Origin: Deltaproteobacteria bacterium
GTDB lineage: Bacteria; Desulfobacterota; Desulfobulbia; Desulfobulbales; UBA5123
NCBI GenBank assembly: GCA_021788685.1
Contig: JAJYKH010000180.1
Span: 1 to 5,994 of the forward strand
DNA length: 5,994 nucleotides
Direction of reading: 5' to 3'
Shown here piece after piece: positions 1-5,994 of this stretch (the stretch's first letter is position 1; the number at the start of each line of letters is the position of its first letter). The position numbers and the translations under genes are program-made. Below the pieces are notes generated by a model. It searched no databases, was not told the origin of the DNA, and saw nothing but the letters and a program-made list of their open reading frames with translations.

Positions 1-1
1 C

Positions 2-124
2 ATCCGCGACCGGCTCTTCGCCCTCCCCCCGGAGACGGTCGTCTGGCCGGGCCACGGCTACGGCGGCAGCCGCTCCACCATCGCCGAGGAACGGGAGACC
101 AACCCCTTCCTCGCCGGGATCTGA
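2..124 (+). CDS. Metallo-beta-lactamase-fold hydrolase (glyoxalase II-like), C-terminal end only
   Basis: The last 40 codons of a gene that begins before the window; the reading frame opens at base 2 and stops at TGA 122-124. The visible peptide contains WPGHGYGG followed by [13 protein letters not shown]. This matches the C-terminal end of the glyoxalase II/YcbL-like branch of MBL-fold hydrolases, where PGHG carries a late zinc-ligand histidine (residue 18 of this fragment) and a conserved E..NPFL tail closes the protein. Such enzymes are usually cytoplasmic thioesterase-type hydrolases. The substrate cannot be told from this fragment. Only 3 bases separate its stop from the selB ATG, so the two are probably co-transcribed. 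The N-terminal HxHxDH metal site lies outside the window. Family assignment is fairly sure; exact function is unknown. Confidence 0.8.
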   Translation: MRDRLFALPPETVVWPGHGYGGSRSTIAEERETNPFLAGI

Positions 125-127
125 CAG

Positions 128-2050
128 ATGCGCGAGCTCATCCTCGGCACCGCCGGCCACGTGGACCACGGCAAGACCAGCCTGATCCGCGCCCTCACCG
201 GCATCGACACCGACCGCCTCAAGGAGGAGAAGGAGCGGGGCATCACCATCGAGCTTGGCTTCGCCTTCCTCGATCTCCCCTGCGGCCACCGGCTGGGCAT
301 CGTCGATGTCCCCGGCCACGAGCGGTTCGTGAAGAACATGGTGGCCGGGGCGAGCGGCATCGACCTGGTGGCCTTCGTGATCGCCGCGGACGAGGGGATC
401 ATGCCCCAGACCCGCGAGCACTTCGACATCTGCCGGCTGCTCGGGGTGGAGCGCGGCCTGGTCGTGCTCACCAAGATCGACATGGTGGACCCGGAATGGT
501 TGGAGCTGGTCCAGGAGGAGGTGCGGGAGTTCTTCGCGGGCAGCTTCCTGGCCGAGGCCCCGCTGGTGAGGGTGTCGGCGGTGACCGGCGAGGGCATCCC
601 CGAGGTGCGGTCGGTCCTCGACCGGTTGGTGCGGGAAAGCGAGCTCACCGAGGCGTACGGCCCCTTCCGGCTGCCGGTGGACCGGGTGTTCGCCATGAAG
701 GGCTTCGGAGCGGTGGTCACCGGCACCTCCATGTCCGGCCGCATCGGGGTGGGTGAGGAGGTGGTCGTCTATCCCAAGGGGATCGCCGCCCGCATCCGGG
801 GCATCCAGGTCCACGGCGGCGAGCGGAAGGAGGTGGAGGCGGGGAACCGCACCGCCATCAACCTCCAGGGGGTGGAAAAGGAGGCGATCGGCCGCGGCGA
901 CGTCCTGGCCTCCCCCGATTCGCTCCGGCCCTCCTACGTGCTCGACGCCGATTTCCTTTACCTCGCAGGCAACGCCAAGCCGCTCAAGAACCGGACCAGG
1001 GTGCGGGTCCACCTGGGCACCGCCGAGATCATGGGGCGCATCGCCCTCCTGGAGCAGGAGGAGCTGGAGCCGGGCGCCACGGCCGACGTGCAGCTGCTGC
1101 TCGAAGAGCCCGTGGGCACCTGGCCGGGGGACCGCTACGTGGTCCGCAGCTATTCGCCGGTCTACACCATCGGTGGCGGGGGCATTCTGAACGGCGCGGC
1201 CCCCAAACGGCGCCGGTTCAAGGAAGCTAACCGGGAGGTGTTCGCCCTTTACCACGAGGGCACCCCGGAGGATCTGGTCCTCCTGCATCTGCGGGAAGCG
1301 GGGGTCGGCGGACTCACCGCGTCCGAGCTGGCCATCAAGATGGGTGTTTTCGGCAACCGGCTCAAGAAAATCCTCAACGGCCCCATCTCCGCCCGCCAGG
1401 TGCTCGTGGCCGACTCGGAGCGGCAGCGGCTGGTGGCGGCGGGCGTATACAACGGGCTCAAGGAGCGGACCCTCGCCATCCTGGCGGAGTTCCATCAGCA
1501 GCAGCCGCTCAAGCCGGGGCTCTCCAAAGAGGAGCTCCGGACGCGCATTCACCGCCAGCTCGATCCCCGGCTATTCCAGATGCTCCTCCAGGAGCTGATC
1601 CAGAAGGAGGGTAAGCTGGCCCAGGACGAGGCCTCGGTGCGGCTCGCCTCCCATCAGGTGGCCCTGGCCGCGAGCGATCAGAATGTGCGGGACGAGGTGG
1701 AGGCGCTCTACCGCCGGGCGGGGCTCCAGCCGCCTACGGTGAAGGAGGTCCTGGCGCAGCTTGCGGGCACTCCCCGGGCGCTCGTCCAGGAGATCCTGGA
1801 GATGCTGGCCCGGGAGCGGGTCACGGTCAAGATCACCGAAGAGCTCTACTTCCACGCCGCCAGCTTGGACGACCTCCAGCAGCGGCTGGTCGCGCTCCTC
1901 CAGAAGGAAGGCGAGATTGACGCCCAGGGCTTCAAGGCCCTCACCGGCCTGACCAGGAAGTTCTCCATCCCCCTTCTCGAATACTTCGACCGGAACAAGA
2001 TCACCATCCGGGTGGGGGATAAGCGGATCCTCCGTGAACGGCGGACTTAG
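128..2050 (+). CDS. selB: Selenocysteine-specific translation elongation factor SelB
   Basis: A 640-residue GTPase that delivers Sec-tRNA(Sec) to the ribosome at UGA codons marked by a SECIS hairpin in the mRNA. The N-terminal EF-Tu-like G domain has every motif: G1 GHVDHGKT (10-17), the switch I stretch [12 protein letters not shown] (36-46), G3 DVPGH (60-64), G4 TKID (115-118) and G5 SAVTGEG (150-156). EF-Tu-like domains II and III follow (about 178-270 and 270-355), with [15 protein letters not shown] at 186-200. The rest (about 380-640) is the SelB-specific winged-helix series that binds SECIS RNA, ending in the typical segment [20 protein letters not shown] (609-628). Length is close to the E. 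coli protein (about 614). The ATG at 128 is chosen because [15 protein letters not shown] is the usual N-terminus; the Shine-Dalgarno is weak, so coupling to the upstream gene is likely. No selA, selD or tRNA-Sec is visible here. No defect seen. Confidence 0.97.
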   Translation: MRELILGTAGHVDHGKTSLIRALTGIDTDRLKEEKERGITIELGFAFLDLPCGHRLGIVDVPGHERFVKNMVAGASGIDLVAFVIAADEGIMPQTREHFDICRLLGVERGLVVLTKIDMVDPEWLELVQEEVREFFAGSFLAEAPLVRVSAVTGEGIPEVRSVLDRLVRESELTEAYGPFRLPVDRVFAMKGFGAVVTGTSMSGRIGVGEEVVVYPKGIAARIRGIQVHGGERKEVEAGNRTAINLQGVEKEAIGRGDVLASPDSLRPSYVLDADFLYLAGNAKPLKNRTRVRVHLGTAEIMGRIALLEQEELEPGATADVQLLLEEPVGTWPGDRYVVRSYSPVYTIGGGGILNGAAPKRRRFKEANREVFALYHEGTPEDLVLLHLREAGVGGLTASELAIKMGVFGNRLKKILNGPISARQVLVADSERQRLVAAGVYNGLKERTLAILAEFHQQQPLKPGLSKEELRTRIHRQLDPRLFQMLLQELIQKEGKLAQDEASVRLASHQVALAASDQNVRDEVEALYRRAGLQPPTVKEVLAQLAGTPRALVQEILEMLARERVTVKITEELYFHAASLDDLQQRLVALLQKEGEIDAQGFKALTGLTRKFSIPLLEYFDRNKITIRVGDKRILRERRT

Positions 2051-2052
2051 CC

Positions 2053-2087
2053 AATAAAGAATGGGCAATGGATAATGGACAATGAGG
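2053..2087 (+). repeat. Heptamer direct repeats (AATGGNN), about five copies
   Basis: Immediately after the selB stop there is a 7-base periodic run: AATAAAG, AATGGGC, AATGGAT, AATGGAC, AATGAGG, starting at 2053, 2060, 2067, 2074 and 2081. The middle three copies are near identical and the outer two degenerate. Similar AATGGATAATGGACAATG strings recur, from memory, in intergenic DNA of several bacterial genomes, including Geobacter relatives; no search was run. It is much more AT-rich than the flanking genes and encodes nothing recognisable. Function unknown. Confidence 0.6.
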
Positions 2088-2091
2088 GGGG

Positions 2092-2201
2092 CTAACGCAG
2101 AAACGCGAAGACGCATGGATAAGCTGTTTTCCCCCCATATTTTGTTGATTTCGCAAGAACCTTTTTCCACGCGGCTTTGCGCCCTTGCGCTGTGCTGTTA
2201 G
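2092..2201. repeat. MITE-like inverted-repeat element with 8-base-periodic arms
   Basis: The element is bounded by CTAAC (2092-2096) and its inverse GTTAG (2197-2201). Each arm is three 8-base units. The left arm (2095-2118) reads ACGCAGAA, ACGCGAAG, ACGCATGG. The right arm (2167-2190), read on the other strand, gives GCGCAAGG, GCGCAAAG, CCGCGTGG. The two arms match at 16 of 24 positions, and the CGC cores are spaced exactly 8 bases apart in both. A 48-base AT-richer loop with a C run and a T run (2119-2166) separates them. The pattern resembles the CGCAAAGA-type intergenic repeats I recall from diverse bacteria. It could be a non-autonomous mobile remnant or a structured RNA in the selB-hflX transcript. 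There is no coding content. Confidence 0.55.
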
Positions 2202-2211
2202 TGTTGACTTG

Positions 2212-2219
2212 TAAGGAGG
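2212..2219 (+). promoter_or_regulatory. Strong Shine-Dalgarno of hflX, placed for an ATA start
   Basis: TAAGGAGG is a full anti-16S match. The hflX frame is closed upstream by the TAA inside this motif (2212-2214). The only start-like codon at proper distance in the hflX frame is ATA at 2227-2229, 7 bases downstream. CTG at 2222 is too close, is out of frame and meets TAG at 2228-2230. This site therefore decides the start of hflX, despite the unusual codon. Confidence 0.8.
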
Positions 2220-2226
2220 CACTGAT

Positions 2227-3885
2227 ATAGCCAGCATCACCGGCAACACCGGCGGACTCAAGACCGCCCAGCGCAAGCAGCTCGAACGGCTCGGCAGCCG
2301 CCGGGTCGATCCCGACCTCATCATCTCCCCGGAAATGGCCCGGTCCCTGACCGAGCTGTCGAGCGACATCGGCCGCCAGGTCGGGGTGCTCATCGCCCGC
2401 TCGGGGCAGGTGGAGATGGTGATCGTGGGCGACCACAAGACCATCCTCATCCCGTCCCTTTCCCAGTTCCGCGCCGCGGGCGGCCGCCTCAAGGGGCTGC
2501 GCTGCGTCCACACCCACCTGGCCGGGGAGGACCTCACCCAGGACGACCTGCTGGACCTCCTCTTCCTCCGCCTCGACCTGATGGCGGCCATCAAAATGGC
2601 CCCGGACGGTCTCCCCGAGCGGCTCTACGCCGCCCATCTCGCGCCGGTCCCTGAGGAGGACCGGAACTGGCATTTCCTGCCCCCGGTGGTCCCCACCCAG
2701 CAGCCCCATACCTTCCGGGCGCTCATCGCCGCCCTGGAAGACGAGCTTGCCCGCGTCCGGCCGGTGCGGGAGGTGGAGCAGGGGCGGGACCGGGCCATCC
2801 TGGTGAGCGCCACCACTTTGTCCAGGGCGAAGGCCCAGGAGTCCATGGACGAGCTGGTCGAGCTGGCCCGCTCGGACGATGTGGTCGTGCTGGAGACGAT
2901 CATCCAGCGGCGGGACAGGGTCAACCCCAAGTGGATCATGGGCAAGGGCAAGCTGAGCGAGCTCATGCTCGCCGCCCTGCGGGGGAACGCCAATCTCCTC
3001 GTCTTCGACCAGGAGCTCAACCCCTCCCAGATCCGTTCCATCACGGACCACACCGAGCTGCGGGTCATCGACCGCACCCAGCTCATCCTGGACATCTTCG
3101 CCCGGCGGGCCCTCAGCCGGGAAGGCAAGCTGCAGATCGAGATGGCCCAGCTCAAGTACATGCTGCCCCGGCTCACCCGGCGCGACGACGCTCTGTCCCG
3201 CCTCACGGGCGGCATCGGCGGCCGGGGCCCGGGCGAAACCCGGCTCGAGGTGGACCGGAGGCGCATCAACGACCGGCTGGCCAAGCTCGCCCAGAAGCTC
3301 AAGGAGGTGAGCCGGGAACGGCACCAGCGCCGCTCGCGCCGCCGCAAGAAGGAGCTGCCGGTGCTCTCGCTCGTGGGCTACACCAACGCCGGCAAGTCGA
3401 CGCTCCTCAACTCGCTGACCCGCTCCCAGATCGTGGCCGAGGACAAGCTGTTCGCCACCCTGGACCCCACCAGCCGGAGGCTCCGCTTTCCCGAGGAGCT
3501 GGAGGTGATCGTCACCGACACGGTGGGGTTCATCCGCCACCTTCCCGAGCCGCTGCTCCAGGCCTTCAAGGCGACCCTCGAGGAGCTGCACGAGGCGGAC
3601 GTCCTCCTCCACGTGGTGGACATCAGCAACCCGCGCTATGCGGAGCAGGTGGCGGTGGTGGAGGAGATCCTCCGGGATCTCGACCTCCACGCCATTCCCA
3701 CCTTGCGGGTGCTCAACAAGATCGACTTGGTGCCCCCGGAGGAGGTGGCGCTCCTGGCCGACCGCTACGGGGCGGTCCCCCTCTGCGCCCGCGACCCCGG
3801 GACCTTCGGGCCGTTTCTTCGGGAGGCCCAGCGGCTGGTGCGCAAGAAATGGCAGCCGGCGCCGGAAGTCAGCCCGGAGGCCTGA
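2227..3885 (+). CDS. hflX: Ribosome-associated GTPase HflX, long form, apparent ATA start
   Basis: HflX is a cytoplasmic GTPase that binds the 50S subunit and splits stalled or stress-arrested 70S ribosomes. From ATA 2227 the product is 552 residues, against about 426 in E. coli. Residues 1-187 are an extra N-terminal domain with HTH at 95-97. The canonical HflX N-domain starts near 188 (RDRAILVSATT), has GKGK at 239-242, and carries the family signature GGIGGRGPGETRLEVDRRR (328-346). A basic linker lies at about 363-375. The G domain has G1 GYTNAGKS (384-391), G2 ATLDPT (410-415), G3 DTVGF (431-435) and G4 NKID (497-500); G5 appears as CA (520-521) instead of SA. The C-terminus ends about 30 residues after G5, so the small C-terminal domain of the E. 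coli protein is missing. The upstream start is preferred over ATG 2335 because residues 3-12 (SITGNTGGLK) look like the conserved beginning of long-form HflX and a perfect Shine-Dalgarno precedes them. If ATG 2335 is used, 36 residues are lost. Confidence 0.93.
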   Translation: MASITGNTGGLKTAQRKQLERLGSRRVDPDLIISPEMARSLTELSSDIGRQVGVLIARSGQVEMVIVGDHKTILIPSLSQFRAAGGRLKGLRCVHTHLAGEDLTQDDLLDLLFLRLDLMAAIKMAPDGLPERLYAAHLAPVPEEDRNWHFLPPVVPTQQPHTFRALIAALEDELARVRPVREVEQGRDRAILVSATTLSRAKAQESMDELVELARSDDVVVLETIIQRRDRVNPKWIMGKGKLSELMLAALRGNANLLVFDQELNPSQIRSITDHTELRVIDRTQLILDIFARRALSREGKLQIEMAQLKYMLPRLTRRDDALSRLTGGIGGRGPGETRLEVDRRRINDRLAKLAQKLKEVSRERHQRRSRRRKKELPVLSLVGYTNAGKSTLLNSLTRSQIVAEDKLFATLDPTSRRLRFPEELEVIVTDTVGFIRHLPEPLLQAFKATLEELHEADVLLHVVDISNPRYAEQVAVVEEILRDLDLHAIPTLRVLNKIDLVPPEEVALLADRYGAVPLCARDPGTFGPFLREAQRLVRKKWQPAPEVSPEA

Positions 3886-3996
3886 GCGGGAAAAGGATTC
3901 CCATTCCCGGGAAAACTATTTACTATTGGCCAACCATCCCTCTCCGTGGTTCCATTCACAGCCATCTGGCGGATCTTTGCGACCCTGACGACAGCC

Positions 3997-4611
3997 ATGC
4001 CTCCACTTCCTCGTTTTTCCGTTTTCCGGCCCGCCTCCGCCCGGCCCGGCGCAATGACCGTCGCCTTTATCGGCCTGATGCTGGGCCTGTCGTTAATTTG
4101 CCCCTCCGAGTCGCGGGCCGAAAAGCCGGCCATTGCCCAGATCGTGATCACCAACTCGACCAAGGACGTGCTCCTCTTCGGCAAAGTCAAAAACGGCTTC
4201 ACGAAGGAGATGGAAACGGCCCTTCAGAACGGCATGCCGGTGACCTTCACCTTCATGGTCCAGCTGCGCAAGGTCAGAAGCAGCTGGCTCGACCGGCAGA
4301 TCGCCTCCCTCACCTTCGACCACACCCTGAGCTACGACAGCCTCAAGGAGGAATACCGGGTGGAGCTGCAGGAGAAGGGGGGCAAGACCGTGGCCACCCG
4401 GTCCCTGGCCGAAGCCAAGGATCTGATGGCGGAGGTCAACGGCCTGCGGGTGGTGCCCCTCTCCCGCCTGGAGGCGGACCAGGATTACCAGCTGCGGATC
4501 AAGGCCAAGCTCGTCCGCAAGACCCTGCCCTTGAACCTCAATACCCTCATTCCGTTCTGGGGCCTGTGGGATTTCGAAACGGAATGGCACCAGGTTGAGT
4601 TCAGGTATTGA
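3997..4611 (+). CDS. DUF4390 family exported protein
   Basis: A 204-residue protein of unknown function, recognised as DUF4390 by its pattern and by its position directly before an NtrY-like kinase. From ATG 3997 it has an arginine-containing N-terminal stretch, a hydrophobic segment (about 20-35, TVAFIGLMLGLSLIC) and a plausible signal peptidase I site after SRA (41), so it is probably periplasmic. The mature part has FTKEMETALQNGMPVTFTF (68-86), an RSSWLDR stretch (94-100), LSYDSLKEEYRV (111-122), and a tryptophan-rich end, FWGLWDFETEWHQVEFRY (187-204), typical of the family as I recall it. The start is uncertain: GTG 3946 would give 221 residues and ATG 4054 would give 185. None has a clear Shine-Dalgarno. 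ATG 3997 is preferred because it provides a charged n-region without excess length. It may be a partner or sensory accessory of the kinase, but that is inference from gene order only. Confidence 0.8.
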   Translation: MPPLPRFSVFRPASARPGAMTVAFIGLMLGLSLICPSESRAEKPAIAQIVITNSTKDVLLFGKVKNGFTKEMETALQNGMPVTFTFMVQLRKVRSSWLDRQIASLTFDHTLSYDSLKEEYRVELQEKGGKTVATRSLAEAKDLMAEVNGLRVVPLSRLEADQDYQLRIKAKLVRKTLPLNLNTLIPFWGLWDFETEWHQVEFRY

Positions 4612-4767
4612 TGAATGTGCTCACAGGCACGGCATCTCCTTTGTCATCGGCCTGTTCGCGGAGCACGAGTCCAGCTCGCAGGCCGCTTCCGCGTATCTGC
4701 GGCACCGGTGAGCGCATTCGGAGATCAAGGCCAGACCCGTATGGGGACATTCCTTTAGTTGGTCGCC
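4612..4767. other. Spacer between the DUF4390 gene and the kinase gene, no recognisable gene
   Basis: This 156-base gap has no convincing gene, terminator or promoter. One + frame is open from 4613 to TGA 4709-4711. It reads ECAHRHGISFVIGLFAEHES and continues for 12 more residues, but has no start codon or ribosome binding site, and I do not recognise it. The segment TATGGGGACATTCCTTTAG (4740-4758) resembles GGGGACATTCC-type strings that I recall near RAYT (Y1, REP-associated) transposases in related genomes. That is memory, not a search result. It may be a decayed insertion. Confidence 0.35.
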
Positions 4768-5994
4768 ATGGAACAGGTCATTGATCCGCTCAGCGCGGCC
4801 GAACGGAAGGAGCACGCCAGGCGCAAGGGCCGGCGCATCCGCGCCATCATCCTGGCCTGTCTCCTGCTCATTCCCCTGCTGACCTACCTGGAGACGCGGG
4901 TCTTCCAGCTGGGGCCGGTGGATTTTCCGGTCAGCGGCAACGTGCTGGTGTACGTGCTCATCAACCTCAACGTGCTCCTGTTGCTGTTGATGATCTTCCT
5001 CGTGCTCCGGAGCCTGGTGCAGCTCGTCTTCGAGCGGCGCCGGAAGTTTCTGGGCACCCGGCTCCGCACCAAGCTGGTCATTTCCTTCGTTTCCCTTTCG
5101 CTCATTCCGACGGCTCTCCTTTTTTTCATTTCCCTCCAGTTCGTCTCCACGAGCATGGATTACTGGTTCAACATCAACGTTGAGCAGTCGCTGCAGGAAT
5201 CCCTCGATCTGGCCAGGAACATCTACCAGGAGAACCGCAGCCGGGTGAGCCGCCTGGGGCGGAGCCTGGCCGCCCGCTTCGAGGCGGAAGGATTTCAGCT
5301 TCGCTCCTCGGGAGGGACGGACCGCCGGCTGGCGGAGCTTCTGGCCGCCCAGGAGCTGGCGGGAATCGAGTTTATTTCAGGGCAGCGGCAGGTCCTGGCC
5401 GGCATGTTCGTTCCCGCGGCGGCGAAGGATGTGCCGGAGGTGCCGGCCGAGCTGCTGCGGCGAGCTCTCGATGGCGAACGGGACCTGGTGGCCATCCAGG
5501 AGGTGGAGGCGGGGGAGCTGGTGCGGGGGCTCACTCCTGTCCGGCTGACGACCGATGACGGCCGGGTGGCGGAAGTGATGGCCACCTCCCTTCTCATTCC
5601 CAAAGAGCGGCTTGCGCGCATGGAGTCCATTTCCCGGGGCCTGGAAGGCTACCGGCAGCTGATGATCCTCAAGAAGCCCATCAAAACCAGCCTGCTGGTG
5701 ATGCTTCTCATCGTGACCCTCCTGATCGTCTTCTGCGCGGTCTGGTTCGGTTTCTACGTGGCCCGCGGACTCACCGGCCCCATCCGCAAGCTGGGCGAGG
5801 CCACCCGCCGGGTCGCGGACGGGGAGCTTGATTTCGTGCTCGAAAAGGAATCGGGTGACGAGATGGGCATGCTGGTCGATTCCTTCAACCAGATGACCAG
5901 GGACCTCCTGGCCAGCAAGCGGGAAATCGAAAAAACCAACCTGGCCCTGAAAACGAGCAACCTGGAGCTTGACAACCGGCGGCGGTATACCGAG
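4768..5994 (+). CDS. NtrY-like membrane sensor histidine kinase, N-terminal 409 residues
   Basis: The reading frame from ATG 4768 stays open to the end of the window, so the gene is 3'-truncated here. Transmembrane segments lie at about 25-42, 58-82, 102-125 and 307-330: three packed N-terminal helices, then a periplasmic sensor region (about 126-306), then a fourth helix. A HAMP domain follows (about 331-383; GPIRKLGEATRRVADGELDF at 337-356 and DEMGMLVDSFNQMTRDLL at 364-381). The last residues (383-409) look like a coiled coil leading towards a PAS domain. This layout is that of NtrY-type kinases, which normally continue with PAS, HisKA and HATPase domains and pair with an NtrX-like, often sigma-54-dependent regulator. 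The phosphorylated histidine is outside the window. An in-frame TAG at 4756-4758 limits the start to ATG 4768 or TTG 4759; no good Shine-Dalgarno is seen. The signal sensed is unknown. Confidence 0.9.
   Translation, partial: MEQVIDPLSAAERKEHARRKGRRIRAIILACLLLIPLLTYLETRVFQLGPVDFPVSGNVLVYVLINLNVLLLLLMIFLVLRSLVQLVFERRRKFLGTRLRTKLVISFVSLSLIPTALLFFISLQFVSTSMDYWFNINVEQSLQESLDLARNIYQENRSRVSRLGRSLAARFEAEGFQLRSSGGTDRRLAELLAAQELAGIEFISGQRQVLAGMFVPAAAKDVPEVPAELLRRALDGERDLVAIQEVEAGELVRGLTPVRLTTDDGRVAEVMATSLLIPKERLARMESISRGLEGYRQLMILKKPIKTSLLVMLLIVTLLIVFCAVWFGFYVARGLTGPIRKLGEATRRVADGELDFVLEKESGDEMGMLVDSFNQMTRDLLASKREIEKTNLALKTSNLELDNRRRYTE

Noticed and set aside
58..744. Minus-strand open frame of 228 codons opposite selB
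   Set aside because: Shadow of the SelB G domain; Ser/Arg-rich without motifs or a ribosome binding site.
2092..3690. Long open frame of 532 codons on the minus strand opposite hflX
   Set aside because: It lies antisense to the well-supported hflX and its peptide is low-complexity, rich in His, Leu, Gly and Glu, as expected from the complement of GC-rich codons. No domain is recognisable.
3888..3913. Small hairpin (GGGAA...TTCCC) and palindrome TTCCCGGGAA after the hflX stop, considered as a terminator or operator
   Set aside because: The stems are only 5 bases, no T-run follows, and a 10-base palindrome alone is weak evidence for an operator.
3898..3926. Possible sigma-70 promoter with -10 TACTAT (3921-3926) before the DUF4390 gene
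   Set aside because: The -35 position holds TTCCCA, a poor match, and one AT-rich hexamer in a short spacer is not enough.
2931..4598. Open frame of 555 codons on the + strand spanning hflX, the spacer and the DUF4390 gene
   Set aside because: It is out of frame with both genes, rich in Pro, Gly, Arg and Ala, and arises from third-position GC bias. The hflX and DUF4390 frames carry clear family motifs.
4585..4598. Possible sigma-54 promoter (TGGCAC followed by TTGA) before the kinase gene
   Set aside because: The -12 half is TTGA, not TTGC, and its spacing from the -24 half is one base short. The bases are explained by the DUF4390 codons for WHQVE.
4621..4815. Minus-strand open frame of 64 codons across the DUF4390-kinase spacer
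   Set aside because: It would overlap the kinase start, has no Shine-Dalgarno and matches no family I know.

Overview
The window comes from a GC-rich bacterial chromosome. Gene content and protein style point to the Desulfuromonadales/Geobacter side of the former Deltaproteobacteria: a selenocysteine-specific elongation factor, a long-form HflX beginning SITGNTGGLK, and a DUF4390 protein followed by an NtrY-type kinase. That placement is an inference from remembered family resemblance, not from a search. All five genes are on the + strand, and the only sizeable gaps are two short spacers and one leader region.

Layout. Bases 2-124 are the last 40 codons of a metallo-beta-lactamase-fold hydrolase. 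Three bases later selB (128-2050) starts, a complete SelB for UGA-directed selenocysteine insertion, so the organism should make selenoproteins. The 176 bases between selB and hflX are visibly different from their surroundings. They hold a run of AATGGNN heptamers (2053-2087) and then a 110-bp inverted-repeat element with 8-base-periodic arms (2092-2201). A perfect Shine-Dalgarno (2212-2219) follows. hflX (2227-3885) encodes a ribosome-associated GTPase with an extra N-terminal domain of about 187 residues. A 111-base spacer leads to an exported DUF4390 protein (3997-4611). A 156-base spacer without a recognisable gene precedes the NtrY-like membrane sensor histidine kinase (4768 to the window end, 3'-truncated within the linker after HAMP).

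The most notable points are two. First, hflX has no ATG, GTG, TTG or CTG where its conserved N-terminus requires a start; an ATA sits exactly 7 bases after the ideal Shine-Dalgarno. Second, the N-terminal domain of this HflX has an HxH...TxxD pattern resembling a degenerate JAB/MPN (JAMM) domain. The window joins translation functions (SelB, HflX) to an envelope-sensing pair (DUF4390 plus kinase). No defence system, CRISPR array, tRNA, rRNA or intact mobile element is visible.
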